From the NCBI GenBank assembly GCA_038213375.1, contig JBBQTB010000011.1:73883-137882 (forward strand): DNA of 64,000 nucleotides, given 5' to 3'. The position numbers and the translations under genes were made by a program. The notes under the pieces are model-generated. The model was not told the DNA's origin. It made no database searches and was given only the letters and a program-made list of their open reading frames with translations. Shown in pieces: positions 7,220-16,866 of the stretch (the first letter of the stretch is position 1; every line of letters begins with the position of its first letter). The stretch is from JAAUTT01 sp038213375. Lineage in GTDB: Bacteria; Bacteroidota; Bacteroidia; Bacteroidales; JAAUTT01.

Positions 7220-10200
7220 CTATATTTCAAAACCCCCACTAATAATAAATTTTTGAAGCAAGTTATGTACCCTTATATTTATTTTGAATAGCGGAATTGT
7301 TGAACCTTCCACTTTTTCAAAATACGCTTTTGCCTTGTCTTTATCAACAGTATTCTTAAGATCATCAAATCGTCCATATTCATTGATGTTTGATTCGGTA
7401 ATACCGATATTCATCAAATTTTGTAGCCTTATTTGGTCTATTCCGAGAAGTTGGGAGATGTGATGGATTTCTTCATTTTTAGCTTTAGATTGATACTCAG
7501 TAATGTAATCTCGGAAAGTTTTGCCACTTTCTATTGTTAAATTCCCACATTGGACATCATGAAGAAAGATATTGGCATACTTTTGTTCTTCCTGGGTTAA
7601 AGATGCAAATGATTTATGCAATTCGTCTAAAGTCTGCTGAATTTGGCTGTTATCGACATCTTCTTTTTTCAGCGTTTTAAGAAATTTTTCAAAACGTGAA
7701 TTCATATAATCTGTGTCAATAACTCCTGTATCTATTTCGGTTAAGTATCCATCAATTTCAAAAGGAATATCATCTAAGCCCATGCCTCCGCCACCACTAA
7801 ATAATTCTTTGTAACGAAGAGCTAATATGAGGTAGATATTTTCATCAAATCTTAGTTCTATTACCTTCTTTTCCTTACCTTTCCCAAACTCATATTTTAA
7901 TCGACTCCATTTAAAACCTTGAATTTTGGAGGCTTCTAAAAAGTTGTTTAAAGTTTTAAAGAGGGTGGCGAACCTGCCACGTTCGGTTAAATCGTCCGGC
8001 AACTTCTCGAAATTATTAATGCCTGCTCCTTTAAACAATTGGGAAATCTCCTCAAATATTAAATTCATTGTATTTAAGTTGGAATCTAAATGTTCCGCAA
8101 ACAGACCTAAAGGTTTATCGCCAGAATATAATTTAACTGCTTTGGCAATATTCTGTTCCATTGTATGAGGCATTCGATAATAACGAATAGTTCCGAAAGG
8201 CTTATCGGGGCCGAAAAGTCTATTTGTACGGGAGAAGGCTTGAATGATATTTTCATATTTAAGTACCTTATCTAAATAGAGGGTATTTATCCACTTGGAA
8301 TCAAACCCCGTTAGCATTTGGTCAACCACAATCAACAAATCAATTTGTTTCTCAGGCATTTTTTCTATCCTGATGTAGGGCTCTTTATGAGCAAGCCTGG
8401 AAGCAATATCTTTCTTGAATTTTGAATGGCTAGCAAGCGTAAAATCCATTTCGTAACGATTATTGTAATCTTCTAATATTTCAACTAATCCATCTTCTTT
8501 AAATATCACACCACCATTGTTATCAATATTTGGGTCGAATAGCGCTGTGATTTTTAATTCAGGTTTTAAATTTTTTATCAACCTGAAATATTCAATTGCT
8601 TCTGGTATACTGCTTGTTGCAAATATGGCATGAAATTTACCGTTTTGGCTTAGAACTAACCAGTTGTTCAAAATATCTTCAACTACCTTGGTTTGATGCT
8701 CCTCTCTCTCGTATTGAGATAATGACAAATAATCTTCAATTCCTTTTAAATAATTGCCCGTTGAGTCTATATACCCAGCCATTTTTACCTGCATCATGTA
8801 CTTATTGAAGATTTTCTTTTTTTCCGGATTGGACAATGCGTCTTTTTCATCGATCGCGCGGGCTTTTTCAAGGGCAACTGCCGTTCTTAAATCCTTATCC
8901 CTGTATGTTAACACCTTATAAGGATCAAAGCCAAGTACATTTTTGTCACGAATTCCATCGGCAATGCTATACCTGTGTAATTCATCGCCAAACACTGTTG
9001 TTGTAGTGTTCATTTTCTTTTGGTTTTCCTCGTGAATTGGAGTTCCGGTAAAACCAAAAAATATTGCGGTTGGAAATGTGCTTTTTATTGTGGGCAGCAT
9101 ATTTTCTCCAAACGTAGAGCGGTGGCATTCATCTACAATAAAGACAATCCTTTTGGCATTCATAATCTCGATGTCATGCGCATTAAGCCCGTCAGCCTCA
9201 TCTTTAATATTGCTCATCTTTTGAATAGATGTAACAATTAAGGTATTTGCCGGATCGGTACTTTTAAGTTTAGTAACCAAAACCGCTGTGTTTTCGGTAG
9301 CCTGCACATCTTCATTTTCATCGGCAAATCCTCGGTATTCCTTCAACGATTGTGTGCCAAGCTCAATTCTGTCCATTAAAAAAATAACTTTATCAGCATC
9401 TTTTGAATTGGCAATAAGTTGTGCCGACTTAAAACTGGTCATTGTTTTACCTGAGCCAGTAGTATGCCAAATAAAGCCACCAAGCAGATGCTTACTTTTC
9501 CAATCGGTTTTAGCAACCTTGTCGGATATTGCATTGGCTGCATAATACTGGTAGCTCCGCATTACTTTAAGCACCCCGTCGGTATTGTCGGCCACGGTAT
9601 AGAAACCAATTAATTGGTGTGCCATAGGAATGGATAATAGCGATGAGGCAATATCTTTCCAATTGTTTATGGGTTCGTTGTTAAAGTCGGCCCAATGAAA
9701 ATAAAAATCCTTATTAAATTTTCCGTCGAGCCCTGGGTTGGCAAAGTAAACTGTTTCGTCAGGCTCCATAGCAACAAAAATCTGAATCAGCGAAAACAGG
9801 CCAGTAAAGATTCCTTCATTCGAATATTTTTCAATTTGATGATATGCCTGACTTACTGATACTCCACTTTTTTTTAATTCTACATGAATAACAGGCATCC
9901 CATTGATTAAAAGCATTATATCACCCCGTCTATCGTTCAAGATTTTTGATTTACTCTTGTACCGGGGTTGTTGTGCGATTTGATAGCGACTTTGCCCTGC
10001 TGCAATCTCAAGACGGTCGTATATTTTGAGACTTATTTCTTTACCAAAATGTAAGGTGTCATCTGGATTATCTCTGGTAATAGAAACCGTTTTACCATTT
10101 ATGAAACCGTTTAGTTTGAGTGGAGTTCTCAAATTGGTAATCTGCTCCATAACTTGTTGCATTTCGCCATCGGTTAAAGGAAAGTCGTTAAGACGGTCAA

Positions 10201-10348
10201 CGCCCCGGTTGTTCTCGAAGAGAATGGCTGCCCAATTCTTAAGCAAATCCTCTTCCGTTGGATTCTTTAAGACCTCTTTTTCCCATCCTTTTTTTGAAAG
10301 GGCTTGTAGTAAGGCTTCTTCGAACTCGATTTCTTTAGTAAATGTCAT
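7220..10348 (-). CDS. hsdR: type I restriction endonuclease subunit R (HsdR)
   Basis: A 1042-aa motor and nuclease subunit of a type I restriction enzyme, which moves DNA and cuts it when bound to HsdM and HsdS. The N-terminal PD-(D/E)XK site is present: D143 in RRGDIMLL and E157-x-K159 in HVELKK. The helicase follows, with Walker A at about 297-302 (TTGSGKT), DECH at 406-409, FGFTGTP at about 430 and motif VI QAFSRTNR near 700. The C-terminal 250 residues are the helical region that contacts HsdM. Full length and intact. It is last in the order hsdM-hsdS-hsdR and starts 35 bp after the hsdS stop. Because hsdM is broken, this subunit is probably idle. Confidence 0.95.
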   Translation of the reverse strand: MTFTKEIEFEEALLQALSKKGWEKEVLKNPTEEDLLKNWAAILFENNRGVDRLNDFPLTDGEMQQVMEQITNLRTPLKLNGFINGKTVSITRDNPDDTLHFGKEISLKIYDRLEIAAGQSRYQIAQQPRYKSKSKILNDRRGDIMLLINGMPVIHVELKKSGVSVSQAYHQIEKYSNEGIFTGLFSLIQIFVAMEPDETVYFANPGLDGKFNKDFYFHWADFNNEPINNWKDIASSLLSIPMAHQLIGFYTVADNTDGVLKVMRSYQYYAANAISDKVAKTDWKSKHLLGGFIWHTTGSGKTMTSFKSAQLIANSKDADKVIFLMDRIELGTQSLKEYRGFADENEDVQATENTAVLVTKLKSTDPANTLIVTSIQKMSNIKDEADGLNAHDIEIMNAKRIVFIVDECHRSTFGENMLPTIKSTFPTAIFFGFTGTPIHEENQKKMNTTTTVFGDELHRYSIADGIRDKNVLGFDPYKVLTYRDKDLRTAVALEKARAIDEKDALSNPEKKKIFNKYMMQVKMAGYIDSTGNYLKGIEDYLSLSQYEREEHQTKVVEDILNNWLVLSQNGKFHAIFATSSIPEAIEYFRLIKNLKPELKITALFDPNIDNNGGVIFKEDGLVEILEDYNNRYEMDFTLASHSKFKKDIASRLAHKEPYIRIEKMPEKQIDLLIVVDQMLTGFDSKWINTLYLDKVLKYENIIQAFSRTNRLFGPDKPFGTIRYYRMPHTMEQNIAKAVKLYSGDKPLGLFAEHLDSNLNTMNLIFEEISQLFKGAGINNFEKLPDDLTERGRFATLFKTLNNFLEASKIQGFKWSRLKYEFGKGKEKKVIELRFDENIYLILALRYKELFSGGGGMGLDDIPFEIDGYLTEIDTGVIDTDYMNSRFEKFLKTLKKEDVDNSQIQQTLDELHKSFASLTQEEQKYANIFLHDVQCGNLTIESGKTFRDYITEYQSKAKNEEIHHISQLLGIDQIRLQNLMNIGITESNINEYGRFDDLKNTVDKDKAKAYFEKVEGSTIPLFKINIRVHNLLQKFIISGGFEI

Positions 10349-10383
10349 TTTATCGGAATGCTTTTATTTGTAAGGTTTGAAAT

Positions 10384-11613
10384 TTAGACAACCATTTTTT
10401 CAAAACAAGCTTTTTTAATATTTTTTAGTTTTACCAGTTCATGCTCATGAAGAGTGATTAAGTTATCAAGGTTTTCAAAGTAATGTCCAATTAAACCCTG
10501 TTCTTCTTTACTTGGAAATAATAATTTAACTTGCTTTAAATCACTATTACGCAAGTGTACAACTGATTTTCCTTGAGCAAGCCTTGATAATTCTTTCTGT
10601 TGTTTGCCATTAGAGATAGCCAATGCTAAAAAAACAGAATTTATCTTACTGTTTGGATATATAATATTAAGGTCTCCTCCTAATAAAATACCTGGTTTGA
10701 CAACCGCAGAGGCTCTAGCTATATCCTCTGGTGTTTCTCCGGAAGCAGGGACAATAACTTCGTTTCCAGTACTATAAATGGAATCCTTTTGATCCAAGAC
10801 AAAAGTATTCACTTCAGAAATAATCGACTTATAATTTGTATATAATGAACCATATAGGATGATTGCTGTACCAGCTTCAACTAAATCATTCTTAGAATAT
10901 CCCCGGCCTTTTGAAAAATTAGCAAGTTTATGTAAATCACACATTTCCCAGATGTCTCCAAATCCTTTAAACCGAATCTCTGGAACATCAGCATCGTTAT
11001 TGGGAAACATCTTTTCTAGCATTGCTTTTCTTATTGTTCCCAATTTGTCACTCTTTCGTTGATGAAACGTGATAAGCCGGTCTAAATATTCAAAGTAAGC
11101 ACCTATTTTTTTTTGTTCACCCAATGATGGTGAAATGTTTACACTAAGCGATAGCAGATTTTCGGGCTTAACAGATTGGCGTTTTACAACAGTACCTTCT
11201 TCATATTGCAATGCTCGTAATTTAAATTTTTCGCTTTTTACAATCAATTCAATAAACGAGGGTTCTTCTTCGGTAGTGAAGGTGACATATATTGGAGATA
11301 TTACACCTCTTTTATGCTTATTACGGTCAATTGCGCCATATTTAAGATTTGAAGGATTGTAAACTATATCGTTGTACTCCGTTAGTTTATAAATCTTATT
11401 CGTTGGGTCTAACGTTAAATGGTCACGATTATTCGATTTTCTTTCACTTCTGTCAATTACACCCTGGCCAGCAGCAAATGCCAATATTGGAGCATCATCT
11501 GTTATTTTTTGAAAGATTTTCCGTTCAGTCAAAATTTTTCCCAGCTCCAACTGCTTCCAATTTTCTGTAAATCCAGTAAACCGAACCTCCGGGTTTTTTA
11601 TTATCTCTGCCAT
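10384..11613 (-). CDS. hsdS: type I restriction-modification specificity subunit (HsdS)
   Basis: A 409-aa subunit that chooses the DNA site for the type I complex. Two target-recognition domains are visible: residues about 8-150 (VRFTGFTENWKQLELGKILT) and 215-370 (IRFKGFGDIWEMCDLHKLAN). Each is followed by a conserved helix (GAYFEYLDRLITFHQRKSDK; GHYFENLDNLITLHEHELVK) ending in KAxxEKM. The two helices form the spacer that sets the gap in a bipartite site. The ATG lies 1 nt after the hsdM stop, which shows tight coupling. No truncation is seen. Confidence 0.95.
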   Translation of the reverse strand: MAEIIKNPEVRFTGFTENWKQLELGKILTERKIFQKITDDAPILAFAAGQGVIDRSERKSNNRDHLTLDPTNKIYKLTEYNDIVYNPSNLKYGAIDRNKHKRGVISPIYVTFTTEEEPSFIELIVKSEKFKLRALQYEEGTVVKRQSVKPENLLSLSVNISPSLGEQKKIGAYFEYLDRLITFHQRKSDKLGTIRKAMLEKMFPNNDADVPEIRFKGFGDIWEMCDLHKLANFSKGRGYSKNDLVEAGTAIILYGSLYTNYKSIISEVNTFVLDQKDSIYSTGNEVIVPASGETPEDIARASAVVKPGILLGGDLNIIYPNSKINSVFLALAISNGKQQKELSRLAQGKSVVHLRNSDLKQVKLLFPSKEEQGLIGHYFENLDNLITLHEHELVKLKNIKKACFEKMVV

Positions 11614-11614
11614 T

Positions 11615-14122
11615 CTATTCAGCCCTTAATAAATCTTTAAATTCTATAAGACCAGCCATATCAAATTCATTACCTTCAAGCTCATCAATCAACGATGACA
11701 GGACTTTTTCACTTTCATGTATCTCTTCCATAACATGAGAATAAGTGGTAATATATTTTTCAGAAAGCGCCTGTACTTTAGTCGTCAATTCACTGATAAC
11801 TACTTCGGGAAGCTGGTTCAATGATGTTACTAATGGGCTAATCCATTTGAGTTCGAGCAATTCGTATACTTGCTTTTCAGAAAGCTTTTCAATAGTATCT
11901 TTTGTTTTTAGATGCAGCTTTTCAGCTTCTGACTTCACCTGTTTCTTAAGTTCTTTTTCTTCCTCAATCAGTTCTGCTACCTTAAGAATTTTGGTCTCAT
12001 AAGAATCTTCAGGATAAACACTGGTTTTCTTTGCGTCTATCTTTAACTGCTTGGCTTCTTTTGTAACTTCAGCATTCACAAAACTATCCTTTGCCTCACT
12101 CACGGTATCCGCATCCTTTTCTTCTTCCGAAAGTGATTCAAGGATTTGTTCATATTCAGATGTAATATCAGTAAGACGTTTTTCTTTTAATTTAAGCTTT
12201 TGTAAATCATTTTGCAGGTAAGTCTCCTGAACAAGTTCAAACGGCATAATACGACCACTCCACCCCTCTTGAACTTCCTGCTCCTTTCCTTCTTTTTTCT
12301 TAATCACCATATTTGGATCAACTTTTCCGGTTGCCTCAAAACCTTCTGTCTGGATAATTTCCAAATCAACTTTTATTTTATCCCAATCATCATCAAGAAG
12401 CTGATAAGCCTCGTATTTGTCTATCAGCGGAACAAATTCTAAACGTCTAAAAATATCATCGCTCAAAACCGTTTCTTCTTTTGAAATCTTTACAGTCATC
12501 ATATTGGTAAAGAGTTCATTCTTGAGAAAACTATCAAAATTGCCAAAAGATGTTTTAAAATTTTCCACAAACTCTTTAACATTGAGGTGTTCTTGAATTG
12601 TACTTCTAATATCTTCGACTTTTAAATCAGCATAAGCTGAGGATGATTTAGAAAATAAGAATTCTCGCAAACCCGGAAATGCTTCCCAATATCTTTCAAG
12701 TTCATCTATTTCTTTTTCTGGAATACCACCAAACATAGACGCATAAATATTCCAGCTTTCAGGGTTCTCTGAAGAATCAACATATCTTGGAATATTAAGG
12801 TTGTATTCATTTTTACGGATTTCATCCCTGCTTACCAACTTGGAGTATTTTGGGCGAATTTCTCTACCAATCACAGTGTCAGCAATTCTTTTAATATCCG
12901 AAGCTCTAAGCTTGTTATTTTTACCTGCTTTAATAAAGCCTTTGGAAGCATCAACTATTAGAACATCAGTATTATCTCGTTTTTGTTTCAAAACTATAAC
13001 AATAGTAGGAATACCGGTGCCAAAGAAAATACTGGCTGGTAGCCCAATTATGGCATCAATATGATTGGCCTCAATCAGTTTTTCACGAATTACACCTTCT
13101 TCTCCACCACGAAACAGAACGCCATGAGGAAGTACAATTGTCATGATTCCGTTCGGCTTCAAATGGTACAAGTCATGAAGCAGAAAAGCATAGTCGGCTT
13201 TTGCTTTTGGAGCAAGGCCAAATCGTGCATAACGAGGGTCGGTTTCTTTGTTGCTAGAATCCCACTTCTGAGAATAAGGTGGATTAGAAACTACTGCATC
13301 AACGTAAAGCGGATTGTATGTGTGTATGGGGTCGTTTCATCAAAATATGGCCAATCTGTCTCTAGGGTATCTCCATTGCGAGTTACAATATTATTTGGAA
13401 GAATACCACGCATAACCAAATTCATTCGGGTAAGGTTATAAGTGTTCTGCTTTAATTCCTGAGCATAATATTTAATATTGTTTTCATCATCAATATGTTT
13501 CGCAATGCTACTACCAATATTAATCAGTAATGAGCCTGATCCACTTGTTGGGTCATAAATTTGGATTTCTTTTTTGTTTTTTGAATGATCCGCAACAATT
13601 TCAGACATTAAAAGGGAAACTTCGTGAGGAGTATAAAACTCACCAGCTTTTTTACCAGCATTGGCGGCGAACATACCAATCAAGTATTCATAAATGAAGC
13701 CAAGCACATCATAATCCTGCTTGCCATCCATAGGTATGTCTTTTATCAACTGAAGAAGCTCACTGATTGCCTTTGTTTGTGAAGCGGCACTATCTCCAAG
13801 TTTACTTAAGCCAGAATGCAAAATATCGAAAATGCCATCAAATAATTTTTTATGGGCAGGACTTATTAAACGGCTAAAAGCAGACAATGCGTCTCTGACA
13901 TTGGAAACATCAAAGTCTTTACCCATTTTAATCCAGGTGGAAAACAAATCTTTATAGGCTATAAAATAGCCAATATTACTTTTTATATGTTCTACTGTTT
14001 CGGCATCATCTTCTGAAAGTGCTTTAATATCTTCATCAGAAAAATCACCCATTCGTGCAAATTGCATTTCTTTATCCGATAGATATTTATAAAAAATGAA
14101 TCCCAAGATATAATCCTTGTAT
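11615..14122 (-). pseudogene. hsdM: type I methyltransferase HsdM, main part, frameshifted and cut from its N-terminus
   Basis: This is the bulk of hsdM in two frames. The first (down to a stop at 13291) begins after the IS21 element with EYKDYILGFIFYKYLSDKE and holds the SAM-binding motif YDPTSGSGSLLINIG. It runs to PYFDETTPYTH, then goes out of frame. The second frame picks up with NPLYVDAVVSNPPYSQKW, which carries the catalytic NPPY motif, and runs to the stop at 11615. The break falls at a short TG/CA dinucleotide run (13318-13327); removing one CA would restore YTYNPLYVD. The first 27 codons lie on the other side of the IS at 16722-16803. A functional methyltransferase is not expected unless the indel is a sequencing error and the IS is lost. 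Confidence 0.9.
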
Positions 14123-14223
14123 TGTATATATTAATTGAAAAGTATACCACTGTATTAATATGAAGGGTACCACTTATCGAAATAAACCACGTTGCTTTAT
14201 GAGAAAAAAAGCAACTACAAACA

Positions 14224-15780
14224 ATGATAAGTATGGATACCAAACAAGAAATTATCCGCAGGTATTTCCGTGAGAATGACACAGAGCGTAAAATCGCACG
14301 GGATATGCAAATCAGCCGAAAGACTGTAAAGAAATACCTTCAGGAATATCTGAAGGCGGAAAAAGTCAGCCAGGACGAAAACGACCCAGAAAGACTTCAA
14401 GACTTTAGTCACAGCTTTCCCGTTTATCGTAGCGAAGGCAGATACCGAAGAAGGCTCACCCCCGAAATGGAGACAATCATTAAAGAACAAGTAGCCGATA
14501 ATGAACGAAAAAAGAAGGAAGGGCTCCGCAAGCAAATAAAACGAAAAATAGACATTCTTGAGCTATTGCATTCGAAAGGCTTTCGCATTGGCTATACCAC
14601 CGTATGTAACTATATCCGAGAGGATAAAATAATAACCCAGGAAACTTATATCAAGCAGGTTCATTTACCTGGGGAAGAATGTGAATTTGACTGGGCCGAG
14701 GTAAAGCTTCAAATTGCAGGTGTACAAAAACGCTTATACCTGGCCGTATTTACAACAGCATATGGCAATTATCGTTACTGTGGGTTATACACACGTCAGG
14801 ACACCCTTGCATTCATGGAATCTCACAATGATTTTTTTGAACACGTTGGAGGAGTATACCACGAAATGGTTTACGATAATATGCGAGTGGCTATAGCTGA
14901 GTTTGCAGGGCGCCACGAGAAAACACCTACCGAAGCGCTAACAGGTCTCTCGGGTTGGTACCATTTTCGCTGGCGGTTTTGTAACGTGCGACGGGGCAAT
15001 GAAAAAGGGCACGTTGAACGAAGTGTGGAATACATCCGCCGTAAAGCATTTAGTCATATTGACACATTTGATACTCATGCACAGGCACAAGCACACTTGG
15101 AAGCTACCTGTCAAAGGCTCAACAGCTATCCATTAACCACTACCGGGAAAAAACCAATGACGTCTCTGGAAGAAGAGAAATCAACTTTATGGAAATACCC
15201 GGGAGTGATGTGCTGTTATTTAACCCAAGCCTTAAGAGTAGACAAATATGCCACCATTTGTTTTGGCACCAACCGGTACTCCGTTCCCGACCATCTTTGT
15301 GGCCGTATGGTAGAGGTGAAAATTTATTCCAATAAATTGAAAGTGTATTACCAGAATGCCCTTGTATGCCAGCAGGAGCGAAATTATGGAATGCACCAAT
15401 GGCAAATCAATATTGAACACTACCTTCGGACACTTTTATTAAAGCCGGGGGCATTGCATGGTTCCTTAGCTTTAGAACAAGTGCCAACAGAGTTAAAGGA
15501 ACTGTACCTACAATACTTTAAGAGTCAGCCGCGTGGGTTTATTGATATTCTGCACTATTGTCAAGCCAAAGCAGTATCATCCAAAAAGCTAGTGGATACG
15601 GTCACTCAATTAACCCAATTATGCCCCAATGACGTATCGTGCGAAAAAGTAATTGCCCTACTGGGCAATCAAACGCCCCTTACGTTGATCACCACCAAGG
15701 TTATTGAAGGAGAAATAGAACACTTTTCGCATATGCAACTTCAGGAAATAGCTTCTATAGTCAATAATATTAAAAACTAA
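14224..15780 (+). CDS. istA: IS21 transposase IstA
   Basis: A 518-aa transposase. The N-terminal HTH (about 1-45) reads EIIRRYFRENDTERKIARDM then QISRKTVKKYL. A second DNA-binding region at about 75-135 is followed by the DDE core, with EFDWAEVKL near 155, MVYDNMRVAI near 218 and a Glu in GNEKGHVERSVEYIR near 262. The C-terminal beta-rich region (TICFGTNRYSVPDHLCGRMV) is typical of IstA. It comes 5 nt before istB, and both are on the plus strand inside hsdM, opposite to that gene. Confidence 0.95.
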   Translation: MISMDTKQEIIRRYFRENDTERKIARDMQISRKTVKKYLQEYLKAEKVSQDENDPERLQDFSHSFPVYRSEGRYRRRLTPEMETIIKEQVADNERKKKEGLRKQIKRKIDILELLHSKGFRIGYTTVCNYIREDKIITQETYIKQVHLPGEECEFDWAEVKLQIAGVQKRLYLAVFTTAYGNYRYCGLYTRQDTLAFMESHNDFFEHVGGVYHEMVYDNMRVAIAEFAGRHEKTPTEALTGLSGWYHFRWRFCNVRRGNEKGHVERSVEYIRRKAFSHIDTFDTHAQAQAHLEATCQRLNSYPLTTTGKKPMTSLEEEKSTLWKYPGVMCCYLTQALRVDKYATICFGTNRYSVPDHLCGRMVEVKIYSNKLKVYYQNALVCQQERNYGMHQWQINIEHYLRTLLLKPGALHGSLALEQVPTELKELYLQYFKSQPRGFIDILHYCQAKAVSSKKLVDTVTQLTQLCPNDVSCEKVIALLGNQTPLTLITTKVIEGEIEHFSHMQLQEIASIVNNIKN

Positions 15781-15785
15781 ACACG

Positions 15786-16550
15786 ATGATTAATAAAGAT
15801 ATAAAACAACAAATTGTACAGCTCAGTAAAGAATTACATCTACCGGCTTTTCGTCGCGAATTTGAAGAGCTTGCCAGTGAATCCGCCAAGGAAAGTCTCA
15901 CGTACGAACAGTTCTTACTCAAACTTATGGAACGGGAATACATAACGCGCGATGAAAACCGTCGAAAGGCACAAGTCCGCCAGGCTGGTTTTGCGCAATA
16001 TAAATACCTTCATGAGCTTTCTCGCGAGGATCTGCCCTCTGATGCTAATACAAAACTAACTATGCTTGAACGGCTTGATTTTATCAAAACCGGGCAGAAC
16101 ATTATCCTCTCGGGGAATCCCGGAACCGGCAAAACACACCTGGCCACAGGATTAGGGTTAAAGGCATGTGCCGAAGGGTACAAGGTGCTGTTTACAACAG
16201 TATCGCGCCTGCTGACACAAATCCGGGAAAGTCATTCACAAAAAATACTCAGGGCACTGGAAAATAAATTTGAAAAATACGATCTGGTTATATGCGATGA
16301 ATTTGGATATATCTCTTTTGATAAAGAAGGTGCTGAGCTTCTATTTAGCCATCTTTCACTGCGATGTGGACGAAAGTCGACCATCATTACCACAAATCTT
16401 TCATTTGAACGTTGGGGTGAGATTTTTGGAGATCCAGTATTAACGGCAGCCATGGTAGATAGGCTTACACACAAGGCACACATTATTAGCATGAATGGAA
16501 AGTCGTATAGGGTGAAAGAGACGAAGCAGATGACAGAGGGAAGTCACTAA
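15786..16550 (+). CDS. istB: IS21 helper ATPase IstB
   Basis: A 254-aa AAA+ ATPase of the DnaA/DnaC branch that chooses targets and activates IstA. Walker A is at residues 110-118 (GNPGTGKTH) and Walker B reads LVICDEFGYISFD near 163. Sensor motifs follow (STIITTNLSFERW). The N-terminal 90 residues contain the usual IstB helical segment. Length is normal. It follows istA with a short gap, so the two are translated from one message. Confidence 0.95.
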   Translation: MINKDIKQQIVQLSKELHLPAFRREFEELASESAKESLTYEQFLLKLMEREYITRDENRRKAQVRQAGFAQYKYLHELSREDLPSDANTKLTMLERLDFIKTGQNIILSGNPGTGKTHLATGLGLKACAEGYKVLFTTVSRLLTQIRESHSQKILRALENKFEKYDLVICDEFGYISFDKEGAELLFSHLSLRCGRKSTIITTNLSFERWGEIFGDPVLTAAMVDRLTHKAHIISMNGKSYRVKETKQMTEGSH

Positions 16551-16587
16551 AAAAATAAAAAATGATAGGCCACTATTGCAGAGCACC

Positions 16588-16637
16588 TTAGCCGAGTTCC
16601 AAGCCTTGGCGCGCGCCAAGGCTTGGAACTCGGCTAA
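16588..16637. repeat. perfect 50-bp GC-rich palindrome downstream of istB
   Basis: Bases 16588-16612 (TTAGCCGAGTTCC AAGCC and on to TTGGCGC) are the exact reverse complement of 16613-16637, with no loop. It lies 38 bp after the istB stop and inside the IS right end. As RNA it would form a very strong hairpin, but only a weak T-rich tail follows. Terminator or transcription-blocking role is inference. Confidence 0.9.
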
Positions 16638-16721
16638 GAATTAAACATTATTTTAATTAGTTTCGTGCAGTGGTATACTTTTGAATTGAAATAGTGGTAT
16701 ATAATTGAATTAATATTTACA

Positions 16722-16803
16722 CCTTGTATTCATTTGCTTCAATTTTAGAACGCATTTGGTTAGCCGATTCCCATATTTTAGCGGCTAATTGTTGTTTATT
16801 CAT
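16722..16803 (-). pseudogene. hsdM: HsdM N-terminal fragment, split off by the IS21 element
   Basis: The minus strand encodes MNKQQLAAKIWESANQMRSK then IEANEYK, exactly the missing start of the HsdM protein at 11615-14122, joining through the duplicated CCTTGTAT. It begins with ATG at 16803, 63 bp after the abiEii stop, so hsdM originally followed the AbiE pair, possibly in one transcript. Confidence 0.9.
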
Positions 16804-16866
16804 ATATAAGTTACTTTTCTTATTCTCAGTTAAATGATGTTTTGTACAGTTAGGTTTCTTTTAATC

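Larger units (their letters stand above)
14123..16721 (+). mobile_element. IS21-family insertion sequence with 8-bp target duplication
   Basis: The element is about 2.6 kb and carries istA and istB. Its ends match as inverted repeats starting TGTA(T/A)ATATTAATT, with the motif TATACCACT. Each end has a second copy of the TACCACT box further in, as expected for IS21 multiple transposase-binding sites. The 8-bp sequence CCTTGTAT stands directly outside both ends (14115-14122 and 16722-16729), a perfect target duplication. Removing the element and one copy rejoins hsdM in frame (ANEYKDYILGF). Both genes look intact, so it may be recent and active. Confidence 0.95.

Noticed and set aside
7220..10348. 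HsdR as evidence for an active type I restriction system
   Set aside because: HsdR is intact, but HsdM is split by an IS and frameshifted, so the complex should not form.
13992..14535. Open frames on the minus strand across the IS21 left end and istA
   Set aside because: They cross the element boundary or lie opposite istA and have no family features; the real hsdM frame is defined by the target duplication.
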